From Corynebacterium sp. ACRPO (GTDB lineage Bacteria > Actinomycetota > Actinomycetes > Mycobacteriales > Mycobacteriaceae), in contig NZ_JAKRNE010000001.1 in assembly GCF_022347205.1 (NCBI RefSeq), forward strand, positions 1 through 64,000: 64,000 nt of DNA, in the 5' to 3' direction. The position numbers and the translations under genes are program-made. This document shows, in pieces, positions 16,992 through 27,146 of the stretch. The first letter of the stretch is position 1, and every line of letters begins with the position of its first letter. The notes under the pieces are model-generated. The model saw only the letters and a list, made by a program, of their open reading frames with translations, did no database searches and had not been told where the DNA came from.

Positions 16992-17780
16992 TTGTCCTTT
17001 TTGACCCCTGCAAAGAAGTCCCTCATCGCAGTTGCGCTGGTCACCCCGCTGGCTTTGGCTGCGTGTGGTTCGGATGACAATGACGATTCCAAGAAGGCTT
17101 CCGCCACCACGGCATCCAAGTCTTCTGAGGATAAGTCTGCAGATAAGTCCGAGGACAAGGACGCCGATAAGTCCAAGGACAAGGACAAGGATAAAGAAAA
17201 GGATCAGAATAAGGACGGTGAAAAGAAGGACGCCGCTGCAGGTGCAAAAGGCCAGGAGGGCGAGGACGGCGCTGGCGAGGGGCCAGATCAGCTGGCTAAC
17301 CCGCTGAACAATGGTGAGGATCCTTTCGCTGGCGCGAAGGACATCAAGCCGATTGAAGGTGGCCAGAACGCTAATGATGCCGATAAGCAGGCCATCGAGC
17401 AGCTGGTTCGCGGCCAGCACGAGATCGATAATGTGAAGGAATACTTCAACTACATGCCGCAGCACGCCTGCCAGGCAGTCCGCGATGAGCAGTCCCAGGA
17501 GTTTGGCCAGTACCAGCAGTACGTCGATAGCCTGCCGAACCAGTCCTTTGCCGAGTACGCCAACACCATGCGCCAGCAGGGCGGTGGCAACGCCGAGGTA
17601 GAGAAGTTCGCTAGCCAGTTGGAGTCCATCCCGCAGTCGACCAAGCTGCAGTCCGTCAATGACGTTGTGGTCAACGGCGACGATGCTTCTGCAACCGTGA
17701 GCGTGTCCAACTCTGAGGGCACCGAGACCTCCACGGTCCGCTTCCGCCGCGAGAATGGTAACTGGACCTTCTGTAACTAA
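16992..17780 (+). CDS. Lipoprotein with Lys/Asp-repeat spacer
   Basis: The 262-residue precursor has a lipoprotein signal peptide with lipobox LALAAC (Cys25). After it comes a charged low-complexity spacer made of repeated Asp-Lys pairs (about residues 30-75, including DKDADKSKDKDKDKEKD), an acidic Gly-rich linker, and a globular C-terminal domain with two Cys (HACQAVRDE and the final TFCN). The start is TTG at 16992, preceded by AGGAG. The C-terminal half looks like a small NTF2/DUF-type fold, but I cannot name it. Export and Lgt/LspA processing are expected; lgt is in this window. Confidence 0.8.
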   Translation: MSFLTPAKKSLIAVALVTPLALAACGSDDNDDSKKASATTASKSSEDKSADKSEDKDADKSKDKDKDKEKDQNKDGEKKDAAAGAKGQEGEDGAGEGPDQLANPLNNGEDPFAGAKDIKPIEGGQNANDADKQAIEQLVRGQHEIDNVKEYFNYMPQHACQAVRDEQSQEFGQYQQYVDSLPNQSFAEYANTMRQQGGGNAEVEKFASQLESIPQSTKLQSVNDVVVNGDDASATVSVSNSEGTETSTVRFRRENGNWTFCN

Positions 17781-17781
17781 G

Positions 17782-18267
17782 TTGTCTCTGTTAAAGCGCC
17801 GGTTACCCCGCACCCTAGGTTTTGGTGCGGGGTTACTCGCGTGTGCGCTCCTGGTTTATGGCGTGGCCGGTGCGCTGTGGGGGCTTTTCCGCCCGACGCT
17901 TACCGGCCATGAGGTAGACGATGGTGGCTATGCCATCGATGCGATGGGAAGCGTTCAGTTCATCGCCTTTATTACCTTTGCCCTCATTACCGGCCTGCTT
18001 GGTTTGTTCTTGGGGCTGGGCGCGTACCTGCGCCGGCAAGGGCGGGGCTTGTCGATGCTCCTGTGGGTCGGCGTGTGTGCCCTGGCTGGGGCAGCGTCCT
18101 TTTATGTCTTTGGCGGGGTCACCGCCACGCATCCGCCAGAAAACCCAGGGGAAGTTGTAGAGTTCGCCCCGAATTTTTCCCCAGCCATCTCGTGGGCGGT
18201 GGCGCCCTTTATGGCGATGTTTGCTTATTGGTCCACGGCCTTTGTCAGCGCCGATGAAGATTGGTGA
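17782..18267 (+). CDS. Integral membrane protein (DUF2567-like)
   Basis: The protein has about 161 residues with four predicted membrane helices (GFGAGLLACALLVYGVAGAL, FIAFITFALITGLLGLFLG, MLLWVGVCALAGAASFYVF and a segment near the C-terminus) and an HPPENPGE loop. The arrangement recalls the actinobacterial DUF2567 membrane proteins; that assignment is tentative. The probable TTG start at 17782 is one base after the lipoprotein stop, which suggests translational coupling. The next gene is convergent, its stop only 9 bp away. Confidence 0.65.
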   Translation: MSLLKRRLPRTLGFGAGLLACALLVYGVAGALWGLFRPTLTGHEVDDGGYAIDAMGSVQFIAFITFALITGLLGLFLGLGAYLRRQGRGLSMLLWVGVCALAGAASFYVFGGVTATHPPENPGEVVEFAPNFSPAISWAVAPFMAMFAYWSTAFVSADEDW

Positions 18268-18276
18268 TGTGCGCGC

Positions 18277-19173
18277 CTAGGGCCATTCGACGGGCGAGGC
18301 ACCTGTTACTTCGTGTGCGATGTCATCGATGCCGTGCAGGATGTGCTTGAGCCCGCGGCCGATGGTGCTAAATAGTTGCGGGCGGGTAAGGCCCGCGGCG
18401 GTAATGGTGGCGGCATCCATCCGCACTTGCAGGCCCTCGGCGGTGTGGTGGCAAAATGCTACGGCGCCGTGGTGGGCGCGATTCCAGTCATTGCAAATGA
18501 GGAATAGCCGGGTAAATTCCGCCTCGTCCAGGCTGGGGTCCCAATGCCCTTTGATAATGAGGCTGGGCCCGTTGTCCAGTGCGAAGGCGAAAAGAACGTC
18601 ATTGACCCACGCGTAGATCGCCGTGGCGCCGTCGCTTTGGAAGCGCTGGATGCCAATAAGCGGCAGGATCTCGGCCAGGCTATCGAGGGTGAAGGGTTCC
18701 AAGGGGGCGTCGGCAAGCGGGGCAAGCTCCGGTGAGGCTTCGCGCACGAGGCCGGGATGGGATTGGGCGAGCAGATCCATGAGGACCTCCGCATTGCGCA
18801 GCGCCGGTAGGAGGAATGCCGCGAGCTGTTCGCGGCTGGGGGAGGTATCGGCCGGCAGATAGCTATGACCGGAAACGCTCACGCAGTCAGGCTGATCATA
18901 ATCAACCACGACGGCCGGGGAGAGGCAATCGTGGTTCCACTCGTTGGCTAGGTGTGCGAGCTCGGAGATCTCGCTGAGATCGACGCCGCCGCGGGGGCTG
19001 GTGTGCAGGTGGAGCACCGGTTCTTCCAGCTGGTCTATAAAGATGAAGGTGGAGCCGCCTGCTGCATGCGGAACGAGAAGCTCGCCAGTAGGCAAGGCCC
19101 AGCAGGTCACGTCATTATCGCGGGCAATGGTGTGGGCATGCGCGAGCAGAAGAGAGGGTTCAATTTCGCTCAT
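18277..19173 (-). CDS. YbjN-like domain protein
   Basis: The soluble 298-residue protein appears to hold two related halves (about 20-130 and 155-280), each with the pattern of YbjN/sensory-chaperone-like domains: FIFIDQLEEPVLHLH with LAHLANEWNHD, and then IYAWVNDVLFAFALDN with FTRLFLICNDWNRAHHG. YbjN-type folds resemble type III secretion chaperones and are of unknown function in actinobacteria. The ATG at 19173 has AAGGTGG upstream; a GTG 12 bp earlier is possible. It is divergent from the his operon. Confidence 0.7.
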   Translation of the reverse strand: MSEIEPSLLLAHAHTIARDNDVTCWALPTGELLVPHAAGGSTFIFIDQLEEPVLHLHTSPRGGVDLSEISELAHLANEWNHDCLSPAVVVDYDQPDCVSVSGHSYLPADTSPSREQLAAFLLPALRNAEVLMDLLAQSHPGLVREASPELAPLADAPLEPFTLDSLAEILPLIGIQRFQSDGATAIYAWVNDVLFAFALDNGPSLIIKGHWDPSLDEAEFTRLFLICNDWNRAHHGAVAFCHHTAEGLQVRMDAATITAAGLTRPQLFSTIGRGLKHILHGIDDIAHEVTGASPVEWP

Positions 19174-19299
19174 CGCTGCCACCACCTTAAAGCTGTGTTG
19201 ACATCGAGTCTATAGCCCAAACCGGCCCCCTCGCTGGCGTTTGACCATTAGGATATTGGTTTAATAACAGAAATCCGATAGGGAGAAGAGGAGTCGGGA

Positions 19300-20610
19300 A
19301 TGCTTCGCACCATCGATCTGCGCGGCCAAGAGCTGCGCCCCGCCCAGCTGCGGCGAGTTTTGCCGCGCGGTGGCACCGACGTCGCCGCCGTGGTGGACAA
19401 GGTGGCGCCGCTGGTTCATCGAGTACGTCAAGAAGGCGCTGCGGCCGCCTTGGACTATGGCGAGCAATTCGATGGCGTGCGCCCAACCCACCTGCGGGTG
19501 CCCCAAGCGGAGCTGGAGAAGGCCGCCTCCGGACTAGACCCGCAGGTGCGCCAAGCGATTGCGGCCTCCATTGAGCGGGTCCGCAAGGTTCACGCCGAGC
19601 AGAAACCGGCCGCGCACGCCACCGAGCTGGCGCCAGGTGCCACGGTGACCGAGGTCTTTCGCCCCGTCGAGCGCGTTGGACTATACGTGCCGGGAGGCAA
19701 GGCGGTCTATCCGTCCTCGGTGATTATGAATGCCGTGCCAGCGCAGGCGGCCGGCGCGGAAAGCTTGGTGGTAGCCTCGCCGCCACAAAAAGAGTGCGGT
19801 GGCCTGCCTCACCCCACGGTGTTGGCCGTGTGCCAGATGCTGGGCGTGGATGAGGTCTGGGCGGTAGGAGGCGGCCAGGCCATCGCGCTGATGGCCTACG
19901 GCGATGATGACGCCGAACTAGCCCCTGTGGATATGATTACCGGCCCTGGAAATATCTTCGTCACCGCGGCCAAACGGCTGGTGCGCGGCGTGGTGGGCAC
20001 GGATGCCGAGGCTGGGCCGACCGAAATCGCCATTATCGCTGATGACACCGCGAATCCGGTGTATGTGGCCTATGACCTTATCTCCCAGGCCGAGCATGAT
20101 CCGATGGCCGCGAGCGTGCTCATTACGGCATCGCCAAGCCTGGCTCAGCGTGTGAAGGCGGAGGTAGAGGCGCGCTACGGTGCCACCGCTAATGCGGAGC
20201 GAGCGGCCGAAGCTCTAGGCGGCGAGCAATCCGGAATTGTGTTGGTCGATTCCCTGGATGCAGCGGTGGCGGTGGCCAATGCCTACGCTGCTGAGCACCT
20301 GGAGATCCACACCGCAGAGCCCGGCGCGGTGGCCGAGCGGATTAAGCACGCCGGTGCCATCTTTGTAGGGGACTTTGCTCCAGTGCCGCTCGGAGATTAC
20401 GCGGCTGGTTCCAATCACGTATTGCCCACCTCCGGTACGGCGCGCTTTTCTGCCGGTCTTTCTACCCATACCTTTATGCGGCCGGTCAACCTCATTGAAT
20501 ATGACCGAGCTGCGCTGGAAGAGATTGCCCCGCACGTAATCGCTTTTGCGGAGGCCGAGGGGCTGCCCGCCCACGGCGAGGCTATCCGCGCCCGATTCGA
20601 GGAGAATTAA
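19300..20610 (+). CDS. hisD: Histidinol dehydrogenase
   Basis: HisD catalyses the last two steps of histidine synthesis, NAD-dependent oxidation of histidinol to histidine. The 436-aa protein shows the family signature ([23 protein letters not shown] region), [29 protein letters not shown] (zinc ligand His) and AAEHLEIHT near the second zinc site. AGGAG precedes the ATG. It is the first gene of a long plus-strand cluster in which most genes touch or overlap. Confidence 0.96.
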   Translation: MLRTIDLRGQELRPAQLRRVLPRGGTDVAAVVDKVAPLVHRVRQEGAAAALDYGEQFDGVRPTHLRVPQAELEKAASGLDPQVRQAIAASIERVRKVHAEQKPAAHATELAPGATVTEVFRPVERVGLYVPGGKAVYPSSVIMNAVPAQAAGAESLVVASPPQKECGGLPHPTVLAVCQMLGVDEVWAVGGGQAIALMAYGDDDAELAPVDMITGPGNIFVTAAKRLVRGVVGTDAEAGPTEIAIIADDTANPVYVAYDLISQAEHDPMAASVLITASPSLAQRVKAEVEARYGATANAERAAEALGGEQSGIVLVDSLDAAVAVANAYAAEHLEIHTAEPGAVAERIKHAGAIFVGDFAPVPLGDYAAGSNHVLPTSGTARFSAGLSTHTFMRPVNLIEYDRAALEEIAPHVIAFAEAEGLPAHGEAIRARFEEN

Positions 20611-21741
20611 ATGACGCACTTGAATGATCTTCCCCTGCGCGAGGAGCTGCGCGGCAAGTCTGCCTATGGGGCGCCGCAGCTCCACGTGGCCTACCAGCTC
20701 AATACCAACGAAAATCCTTATCCTCCCTCGCAGGCGCTGGTGGATGACTTGGTGGCGGAGACCCAGCGCCTTGCCACCACGCTCAATCGCTATCCGGAGC
20801 GCGATGCGGTGGAGCTGCGCCAGGCCTTGGCGGACTACGTTTCTGAACAAACCGGGGTGCGCGTGGGCTATGCGCAGGTGTGGGCGGCCAATGGCTCGAA
20901 TGAGATTTTGCAGCAGCTGTTGCAGGCATTCGGCGGTCCAGGCCGCAGCGTGCTCGGTTTCACCCCGTCTTATTCCATGCACCCTATCCTCGCGGATGGG
21001 ACCCATACGCAGTTTGTGGAGTGCCCGCGCGATGAGAATTTCCGCATCGATATGGACCGGGCGCTGGCAGCCGTGGCGCAGCACCAGCCGGATATCATCT
21101 TTGTGACTACGCCGAATAACCCCACTGGCGGGGTGACCAGCGTGGACGATATTGCCGCGCTTGCCGACGCCGCCCCGGGCATCCTCATCGTCGATGAAGC
21201 TTATGGCGAATTCTCTTCCTCGCCTTCTGCGGTGACGCTGCTGGATAAATACCCCACGAAGCTGGTGGTCTCGCGCACCATGTCTAAGGCTTTCGATTTT
21301 GCCGGCGGCCGTCTCGGATACTTTGTGGCGGACCCGGCCTTTGTGGAGGCCGTAATGTTGGTGCGCTTGCCGTACCACCTGTCCGTGCTTTCCCAAGCAG
21401 CGGCGACGGTGGCGCTGCGCCATAGCGCGGATACGCTCGCCACCGTGGAAAAGATTGCCACCGAACGCGAGCGGGTGGCCGCTCGCCTGCGCGAATTGGG
21501 CTATACCGTCCTGCCGAGCGAATCCAACTTCCTCTTCTTCGGGCGCTTTGCTGACCAACACCGCGTGTGGCAACAGTTCTTGGATAAGGAAGTGCTCATT
21601 CGCGATGTTGGCATCGCAGGCCACCTGCGCATGACGGTGGGGCTGCCAGAAGAAAATTCGGCCTTTTTGGCCGTAGCTGAGGACCTTGCGGATACAGTAG
21701 TGGCGGATTCCCCGCTCGCAGGAGAAAGGAGCGAAGCATGA
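20611..21741 (+). CDS. hisC: Histidinol-phosphate aminotransferase
   Basis: This PLP-dependent fold-type I aminotransferase converts imidazole acetol phosphate to histidinol phosphate. The 376-aa protein has the NENP motif ([11 protein letters not shown]), the [12 protein letters not shown] loop, [10 protein letters not shown] and the PLP lysine in [17 protein letters not shown] (Lys226). The ATG is immediately after the hisD stop codon, and its own stop overlaps the hisB start by 4 nt, so translation is coupled across the three genes. Confidence 0.96.
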   Translation: MTHLNDLPLREELRGKSAYGAPQLHVAYQLNTNENPYPPSQALVDDLVAETQRLATTLNRYPERDAVELRQALADYVSEQTGVRVGYAQVWAANGSNEILQQLLQAFGGPGRSVLGFTPSYSMHPILADGTHTQFVECPRDENFRIDMDRALAAVAQHQPDIIFVTTPNNPTGGVTSVDDIAALADAAPGILIVDEAYGEFSSSPSAVTLLDKYPTKLVVSRTMSKAFDFAGGRLGYFVADPAFVEAVMLVRLPYHLSVLSQAAATVALRHSADTLATVEKIATERERVAARLRELGYTVLPSESNFLFFGRFADQHRVWQQFLDKEVLIRDVGIAGHLRMTVGLPEENSAFLAVAEDLADTVVADSPLAGERSEA

Positions 21742-22340
21742 GCAACCGCGTAGGACGCGCCCACCGGGCAACGTCGGAATCGCAGATTTCTGTGGACATT
21801 GACCTCGATGGCACGGGACGCAGCGATATTTCCACCGGACTGCCTTTTTTCGATCACATGCTCACGGCCTTTGCTACTCATGGCAGCTTGGATCTCACCG
21901 TGCAGGCTGAGGGCGATGTGGAGGTAGATGCCCACCACACTGTGGAAGATACCGCCATCGTGCTCGGCACCGCGCTGCGTGAGGCGGTGGGGGATAAGGC
22001 CGGCATTCGCCGCTTTGGCTCCCAGCTTTTGCCCATGGACGAGGCCTTAGTGGAAGCGGTGGTGGATTTTTCTGGGCGCGCCTATTTCGTCATGAACGGC
22101 GAACCAGAGCACCTGCAGTGGCAGACCATCGGTGGGCATTACGCCACCGTGATCAACCGCCACTTCTTTGAAACGCTCGCCACCCACGCTGCGGTAACGC
22201 TCCACCTCAACGTGCGCTATGGGCGCGATCCGCATCACATTACGGAGGCGGAGTATAAAGCCGTAGCGCGTGCGCTGCGCGGTGCGGTGGAATTAGACCC
22301 ACGCCAAACTGGAATTCCATCGACGAAGGGAGCACTCTAG
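21738..22340 (+). CDS. hisB: Imidazoleglycerol-phosphate dehydratase
   Basis: HisB dehydrates imidazoleglycerol phosphate to imidazole acetol phosphate using two manganese ions. The 200-aa monofunctional protein contains [18 protein letters not shown], the metal-binding [11 protein letters not shown], and a matching second half with [21 protein letters not shown]. It overlaps hisC by ATGA. No histidinol-phosphatase domain is fused, as is normal in actinobacteria. Confidence 0.96.
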   Translation: MSNRVGRAHRATSESQISVDIDLDGTGRSDISTGLPFFDHMLTAFATHGSLDLTVQAEGDVEVDAHHTVEDTAIVLGTALREAVGDKAGIRRFGSQLLPMDEALVEAVVDFSGRAYFVMNGEPEHLQWQTIGGHYATVINRHFFETLATHAAVTLHLNVRYGRDPHHITEAEYKAVARALRGAVELDPRQTGIPSTKGAL

Positions 22341-22345
22341 AACGC

Positions 22346-22513
22346 ATGCACTTTATGATCTTGGTCCTCTTCCTCGTAGCCGGCATGTTGGTAGGAGGCG
22401 CATGGTCTGCCTACCAACAGGGGTCGAAGGCGATGACAGTCGTAGCCTCACTTTTGGCCGCAATCACTGTGGTAGCAGCTATCTCGTGGATGGTAGGAGC
22501 GTTTGGTAAATGA
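22346..22513 (+). CDS. 55-residue membrane protein inside the his operon
   Basis: An ATG at 22346 opens a 55-codon frame (MHFMILVLFLVAGMLVGGAW, then about 35 more residues). It encodes two hydrophobic helices joined by a short polar loop (SAYQQGSK). It fills the whole gap between hisB (stop 22340) and the MFS gene, and its TGA overlaps the ATG of that gene (ATGA). The tight fit, coding-like codon use and coupling argue that it is real. It may assist the adjacent transporter; no family is recognised. Confidence 0.7.
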   Translation: MHFMILVLFLVAGMLVGGAWSAYQQGSKAMTVVASLLAAITVVAAISWMVGAFGK

Positions 22514-23760
22514 GTACAACCCAAGAAACCAATATCTGGAAGATCCCAGGCTACACCGCCACCATGGTGGCCATTGCCGCGGCGTTCGGTGCTTGGTCCA
22601 TCCTCCTTCCCGTAGTGCCGCTAGCTGTCATTGACTCCGGCGGTTCAGCTACCTTGGCGGGATCATCCACGGGCATCTTCATGGCCTTTACCGTGCTGAC
22701 CCAGATCATTTCCCCGTGGCTCTTGCGCCGGTGGGGCTACCGCCGCGTGATGGCGCTTTCTGCCTTTACCTTGGGTGTACCTGCCTTCGGCCACCTCTTG
22801 GGCACCGATGCTTGGGTTGTCCTGCTCTTTTCCGCTCTGCGCGGCGTGGGCTTTGGTGCGCTGACCGTTTCTGAGTCCGCGCTCATTGCGGAACTAGCGC
22901 CCGTACGCCTGCTGGGCAAGGCTACCGGCATGATTGGTGTCTTTACTGGCCTGGGCCAGATGGTCTTTTTGCCCTTGGGATTGATCATGGCGGAAAAGCT
23001 GGGGTATGCCTCGACGTATATCACCGCCGGCATCATTGGTTTCGTGGGTTTTGGCATGTGTTTGCGCATTCCCAAGATCAAGGTCACGCTCGCCTCCGAT
23101 ACCGAAGAGGAGCCGAACCTTATCCGCGTTCCTACGTGGAAGCTGGTGCTCGTCCCTGCGTTGGCGCTGACGACGTTTTCTATGAGCTATGGCGCCGTAT
23201 CATCCTTCCTGCCGCCGGCGGTGCAAGAACTTGATGCCGAGCGCGGCGCCAGCCTGGCCGGCATCATGTTATCCATCGTGGGCGGCGCCGCCATGATTTT
23301 CCGCTACTTTGCCGGCATGGTGGCAGACCGCGTGGGCACTCCTGGCCGGCTCTACATCCCCAGCCAGATCATGGCCATCGTGGGTGTGCTTGCCATTGCC
23401 GTTCCTCTCTATCTCGACGGCTCTGTATGGTGGCTCGTGTTGGGCGCCTTCCTCTTCGGCGGTGCCTTTGGTATTGCGCAAAATGAGGCCTTGCTGTCGA
23501 TGTTTGATCGCCTGCCGCGTGAGCGAGTTTCGGAGGCTTCGGCCATCTGGAATATCTTCTATGACGGCGGCACCGGTTTGGGCTCGACCCTTTTGGGCGC
23601 CTTGGTCGCCGGCTACGGCTATGCGGGGGCGTTTGGGGCCGGCGTGGCCATCCTCGTTGCTGGTTTGCTTATGACGGTGGCAGACTTCGTACTCGGGCGC
23701 ACCCGGGTGAGCGAAACCAACGATATCCGGACGCGTCTGCGCCGTATGCGTAAGGTGTAG
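22510..23760 (+). CDS. MFS transporter in the his operon
   Basis: The 416-aa major facilitator protein has about twelve predicted helices and the loop 2-3 motif variant LRRWGYRRVMALSAFTLG. A second copy of that motif (ADRVGTPGRLYIP) lies in the C-terminal half. It is translationally coupled to the small membrane protein (ATGA) and is followed 3 bp later by hisH. A MFS gene at this position is a feature I recall from C. glutamicum. The substrate is unknown; histidine, a related metabolite, or a toxic analogue are only guesses from the neighbourhood. Confidence 0.85.
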   Translation: MSTTQETNIWKIPGYTATMVAIAAAFGAWSILLPVVPLAVIDSGGSATLAGSSTGIFMAFTVLTQIISPWLLRRWGYRRVMALSAFTLGVPAFGHLLGTDAWVVLLFSALRGVGFGALTVSESALIAELAPVRLLGKATGMIGVFTGLGQMVFLPLGLIMAEKLGYASTYITAGIIGFVGFGMCLRIPKIKVTLASDTEEEPNLIRVPTWKLVLVPALALTTFSMSYGAVSSFLPPAVQELDAERGASLAGIMLSIVGGAAMIFRYFAGMVADRVGTPGRLYIPSQIMAIVGVLAIAVPLYLDGSVWWLVLGAFLFGGAFGIAQNEALLSMFDRLPRERVSEASAIWNIFYDGGTGLGSTLLGALVAGYGYAGAFGAGVAILVAGLLMTVADFVLGRTRVSETNDIRTRLRRMRKV

Positions 23761-23763
23761 CCC

Positions 23764-24396
23764 ATGGCAAAGACGGTCGCATTATTGGATTATGGAGCGG
23801 GCAACGTGCGCTCGGCACAGCGCGCACTAGAACGAGTGGGCGCGGACGTCACCGTTACCGCGGACCCCAAGGAAGCGGTGGAAGCGGACGGTCTGCTTGT
23901 CCCCGGCGTGGGTGCCTTTGCTGCCTGCATGCGCGGGCTACGGGCGGTCCAGGGCCCGAGGGTCATCGGCCAGCGCTTGGCGGGGGAGCGTCCGGTGTTG
24001 GGTATTTGCGTAGGCATGCAGGTGCTTTTCGACGCCGGAGTAGAACACAACATCAACTCCACCGGTTGCGGCGAGTGGCCCGGTACCGTCGAAAAGCTGC
24101 ACTCTACGGTGTTGCCGCATATGGGGTGGAATACCGTAGAGGTACCCGTCGGCAGCGATATGTTTGCTGGAGTGGCCGAAGACGAGCGCTTTTATTTTGT
24201 GCATTCCTATGGCGTTCACCGTTGGGAATTGGAAACGGAAATTACCCGCCCGCCGCTGGTGAGCTGGGCCGAGCACGCAGGAGATAGGTTTGTCGCGGCG
24301 GTAGAAAACGGTGCGCTGTGGGCGACCCAATTCCACCCTGAAAAATCCGGGGACGCCGGTGCACAGCTTTTGGAAAACTGGATGCGCACGCTCTAG
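23764..24396 (+). CDS. hisH: Imidazole glycerol phosphate synthase, glutaminase subunit
   Basis: HisH is the class I glutamine amidotransferase that feeds ammonia to HisF. The 210-aa protein has the oxyanion region [10 protein letters not shown], nucleophile Cys82 in LGICVGMQ, and the His-Glu pair in [11 protein letters not shown]. It starts 3 bp after the MFS stop codon and is followed by hisA after a short gap. Its partner HisF is encoded two genes downstream. Confidence 0.95.
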   Translation: MAKTVALLDYGAGNVRSAQRALERVGADVTVTADPKEAVEADGLLVPGVGAFAACMRGLRAVQGPRVIGQRLAGERPVLGICVGMQVLFDAGVEHNINSTGCGEWPGTVEKLHSTVLPHMGWNTVEVPVGSDMFAGVAEDERFYFVHSYGVHRWELETEITRPPLVSWAEHAGDRFVAAVENGALWATQFHPEKSGDAGAQLLENWMRTL

Positions 24397-24410
24397 GTAG
24401 GATGATGGAT

Positions 24411-25199
24411 ATGACTTTTACGCTTTTGCCCGCAGTCGATGTATCTCAAGGCCAAGCCGTGCGCTTGGATAAAGGCGAAGCAGGCACCGAAACCTCGTAT
24501 GGTTCCCCGCGCGATGCCGCGCAAAAGTGGCAGTCCCAAGGCGCGAACTGGCTGCACTTTGTGGATTTGGATGCGGCATTTGGTCGGGGCTCCAACCACG
24601 AAGAAATGGCGATGATTACCCGCGAGCTGGGTGTAAATGTGGAGCTTAGCGGAGGCATCCGGGATGATGCCGCGGTAGAGCGCGCGCTGGCTACCGGTGC
24701 GCAGCGCATTAGTATCGGCACGGCTGCTCTAGAGCAGCCGGAATGGATCGAGGACATCCTCGCGCGCTTTGGCGATAAGGTCGCCGTGGATCTCGCCGTG
24801 CGCGAAGAGGGCGGCGAATGGCGGACCGCCGGCAATGGTTGGGTCTCCGATGGCGGCGATCTGTGGGAGGTACTCGAGCGCCTCGATGCCGCCGGCTGCC
24901 AGCGCTTTGTGGTGACAGATGTGTCTAAAGACGGCACGCTCACCGGACCTAATATTGAGCTCCTGCGCGAGGTAGCGATGGCGACGGAAGCAAAGATCAC
25001 CGCCTCTGGTGGCATTTCCAGTGTGGAAGACCTGCGCGAGCTGGCGCTTTATGCAAATGAGGGCATCGATTCCGCCATTATTGGCAAGGCCCTGTACGAG
25101 GGGAATTTCACCCTCGACGAAGCTCTCGCTGCGGTGGCCGAGGTAGAGCCGCTGCCGGCGGAAGAAGCCATTGACCCTTTCGACCCTGAGGACAACTAA
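24411..25199 (+). CDS. hisA: ProFAR isomerase HisA (subHisA-like)
   Basis: HisA isomerises ProFAR to PRFAR on a (beta/alpha)8 barrel. The 262-aa protein carries AspN10 in [15 protein letters not shown], the phosphate motifs [10 protein letters not shown] and [13 protein letters not shown], and [15 protein letters not shown] with the second catalytic Asp. It has [15 protein letters not shown] where bifunctional PriA proteins have GRGW. This matches the corynebacterial HisA that lost the TrpF activity. ATGs at 24402 and 24405 are also in frame; 24411 best fits homologues and has AGGTAGGA upstream. Confidence 0.93.
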   Translation: MTFTLLPAVDVSQGQAVRLDKGEAGTETSYGSPRDAAQKWQSQGANWLHFVDLDAAFGRGSNHEEMAMITRELGVNVELSGGIRDDAAVERALATGAQRISIGTAALEQPEWIEDILARFGDKVAVDLAVREEGGEWRTAGNGWVSDGGDLWEVLERLDAAGCQRFVVTDVSKDGTLTGPNIELLREVAMATEAKITASGGISSVEDLRELALYANEGIDSAIIGKALYEGNFTLDEALAAVAEVEPLPAEEAIDPFDPEDN

Positions 25200-25202
25200 G
25201 TC

Positions 25203-25985
25203 ATGATGGAACCCCGCGAGTTGGTGGCCTTCGCGGAGGCGGCCGTAGACCAAGTAGAACCCATTTTTCGCTCCGGCCTCGGAGCTGCGCCCGCCCGTTT
25301 TAAGGGGCAGGGAGATTTCGCCACCGAGGTAGATCTCGTCATTGAGCAACAGCTGCGCGATATTTTGACCCAGATGACTGGCATCCCGGTCTATGGAGAA
25401 GAATCAGGCGGCAGCGTGCTCGATACCGTGTGGGTGGTAGATCCGATCGATGGCACCGCAAACTACTCTGCCGGAAACCCCATGGCCGGCATCCTGGTGG
25501 CGCTCATTCATGAGGGTACGCCCGTTGCTGCGGTATCTGACTTCCCGCTTCTGGGGCGCCGTCTGGTCACCTGCGATGGCTCCCCGCTGCGCTCAGTAGG
25601 TGGGCCTGCCACTGGTTTTGGTGGAGGGGACGAAGCAATGGGTTTTGATGAAGCACGCGGTCACGTGGGCTGCTCTTCCCACCTGCCCACCGACATTTTC
25701 CACGAGCTGCGCGAGACCGGACTGCGCCCGCGGATGACCGGTTCTGTGGGGCTTGATAATGCCTTCGTCGCGCAGGGTGTGTTCGATGGCGCGATTAACT
25801 TCTCTCCGCACCCATGGGATAACGCCGCGGGAGCACTGCAGATTCAGGCCGCTGGTGGCGTTGTCACCGATCCGGAAGGAAATCCGTGGACCGCGCAGTC
25901 GCGCGGCATGGTGGCAGGTACCCCGCAAGTTCATGCCACCATCGTGGATATCTTGTCTCGTCACACCGGTTCATTTCACCGCTAA
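25203..25985 (+). CDS. impA: Inositol monophosphatase family protein (ImpA)
   Basis: The 260-aa protein is a metal-dependent phosphatase of the IMPase fold: GEESGG and [14 protein letters not shown] give the metal-binding set, and [34 protein letters not shown] the C-terminal aspartate motif. Position between hisA and hisF is as for impA of C. glutamicum. There the main histidinol-phosphate phosphatase HisN belongs to the same family but is encoded elsewhere, so this gene could have overlapping phosphatase activity. That is inference from family and operon. Confidence 0.85.
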   Translation: MMEPRELVAFAEAAVDQVEPIFRSGLGAAPARFKGQGDFATEVDLVIEQQLRDILTQMTGIPVYGEESGGSVLDTVWVVDPIDGTANYSAGNPMAGILVALIHEGTPVAAVSDFPLLGRRLVTCDGSPLRSVGGPATGFGGGDEAMGFDEARGHVGCSSHLPTDIFHELRETGLRPRMTGSVGLDNAFVAQGVFDGAINFSPHPWDNAAGALQIQAAGGVVTDPEGNPWTAQSRGMVAGTPQVHATIVDILSRHTGSFHR

Positions 25986-26016
25986 GACTAAACACCCAAA
26001 GAAGGAGGCGGCCGCC

Positions 26017-26784
26017 ATGGCTGTAGCCGTACGCGTGATCCCCTGCCTAGACGTGGACCAAGGCCGCGTGGTCAAGGGCATTAACTTTGACAACCTGCGC
26101 GATGCGGGCGACCCAGTGGAGCTGGCCGCGCGTTATGACCACCTAGGAGCCGATGAACTTACCTTCTTGGATGTCTCTGCTTCTACACAAGGGCGCTCCA
26201 CCATGCTCGAGGTCGTGCGCCGCACCGCAGACCAGGTATTTATTCCATTGACGGTGGGCGGCGGAGTTCGCAGCGTTGATGACGTCCGAGAATTATTGCG
26301 CGCCGGGGCAGATAAGGTCTCTGTAAATACCGCGGCCATTAATAATCCGGAACTGCTGCGCGACATGGCTGAGATTTTCGGGGCTCAATGCATCGTGCTG
26401 TCCGTTGATGCCCGCCGGTGCCGCGAAGAGTATGCGCCATCCGGCTTTGAGGTCACCACGCACGGCGGTACGGAATCGGCCGGGATCGACGCCATCGAAT
26501 GGGCACGCCGCGGCGAGGAACTCGGCGTAGGGGAGATCCTTCTTAACTCGATGGATGGCGACGGCACAAAGGAAGGGTTTGACCTTGAGTTGCTGCGCGC
26601 CGTGCGCGCAGCGGTGACCATTCCCGTTATCGCCTCTGGCGGCGCGGGAAACGCCGCAGATTTTCCACCGGCCGTCGCTGCTGGCGCCGATGCCGTCTTG
26701 GCAGCAAGCATTTTTCACTTCGGTGAAGTAGAAATCAGCGACGTGAAAGACGCACTTGATGCTGCGGGCTACGAGGTGCGCTGA
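26017..26784 (+). CDS. hisF: Imidazole glycerol phosphate synthase, cyclase subunit
   Basis: HisF condenses PRFAR with ammonia from HisH to give IGP and AICAR. The 255-aa barrel has the catalytic Asp12 in [15 protein letters not shown], a second Asp in [22 protein letters not shown] and [13 protein letters not shown] phosphate loops. The ATG at 26017 is chosen because GAAGGAGG lies 9 nt upstream; longer frames into impA are not credible. Its stop overlaps the hisI start by one base (TGATG). Confidence 0.96.
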   Translation: MAVAVRVIPCLDVDQGRVVKGINFDNLRDAGDPVELAARYDHLGADELTFLDVSASTQGRSTMLEVVRRTADQVFIPLTVGGGVRSVDDVRELLRAGADKVSVNTAAINNPELLRDMAEIFGAQCIVLSVDARRCREEYAPSGFEVTTHGGTESAGIDAIEWARRGEELGVGEILLNSMDGDGTKEGFDLELLRAVRAAVTIPVIASGGAGNAADFPPAVAAGADAVLAASIFHFGEVEISDVKDALDAAGYEVR

Positions 26785-27146
26785 TGAGTACCCCGGGCAA
26801 CTATGAACTTAACGGGGACATCGCCAAGCAGCTCAAGCGCAATGACCAAGGCTTGGTGCCGGCCATTGCCCAAGCTGAGTCTGGTGAGGTGCTGATGATG
26901 GCCTGGATGGATGACCACGCTTTGGCCCATACCCTCGCTACCCGCAAGGCAACATATTTTTCGCGCTCGCGCAATGAATATTGGGTCAAGGGAGAAACTT
27001 CTGGAAATACCCAAGAGGTGCTGGGCGTTCGCCTTGACTGCGATGGAGATACTATTCTGCTGACCGTGCGGCAGCGCGGCGGCGCCTGCCATACCGGTGA
27101 CCGCACGTGCTTTGACGCCACCGATCTCCTAGGAGGGCAACCGTGA
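26784..27146 (+). CDS. hisI: Phosphoribosyl-AMP cyclohydrolase
   Basis: HisI opens the adenine ring of PR-AMP in the third step of histidine synthesis. The 120-aa protein has [38 protein letters not shown], the metal site [12 protein letters not shown] and [15 protein letters not shown] with zinc Cys residues. It is monofunctional: the HisE domain fused in enterobacteria is absent. It overlaps hisF by 1 nt and the following membrane protein gene by 4 nt. Confidence 0.95.
   Translation: MSTPGNYELNGDIAKQLKRNDQGLVPAIAQAESGEVLMMAWMDDHALAHTLATRKATYFSRSRNEYWVKGETSGNTQEVLGVRLDCDGDTILLTVRQRGGACHTGDRTCFDATDLLGGQP

Noticed and set aside
17095..17235. Tandem DNA repeat in the lipoprotein gene
   Set aside because: The Asp-Lys pattern is a coding low-complexity spacer with varied codons, not a clean nucleotide repeat array.
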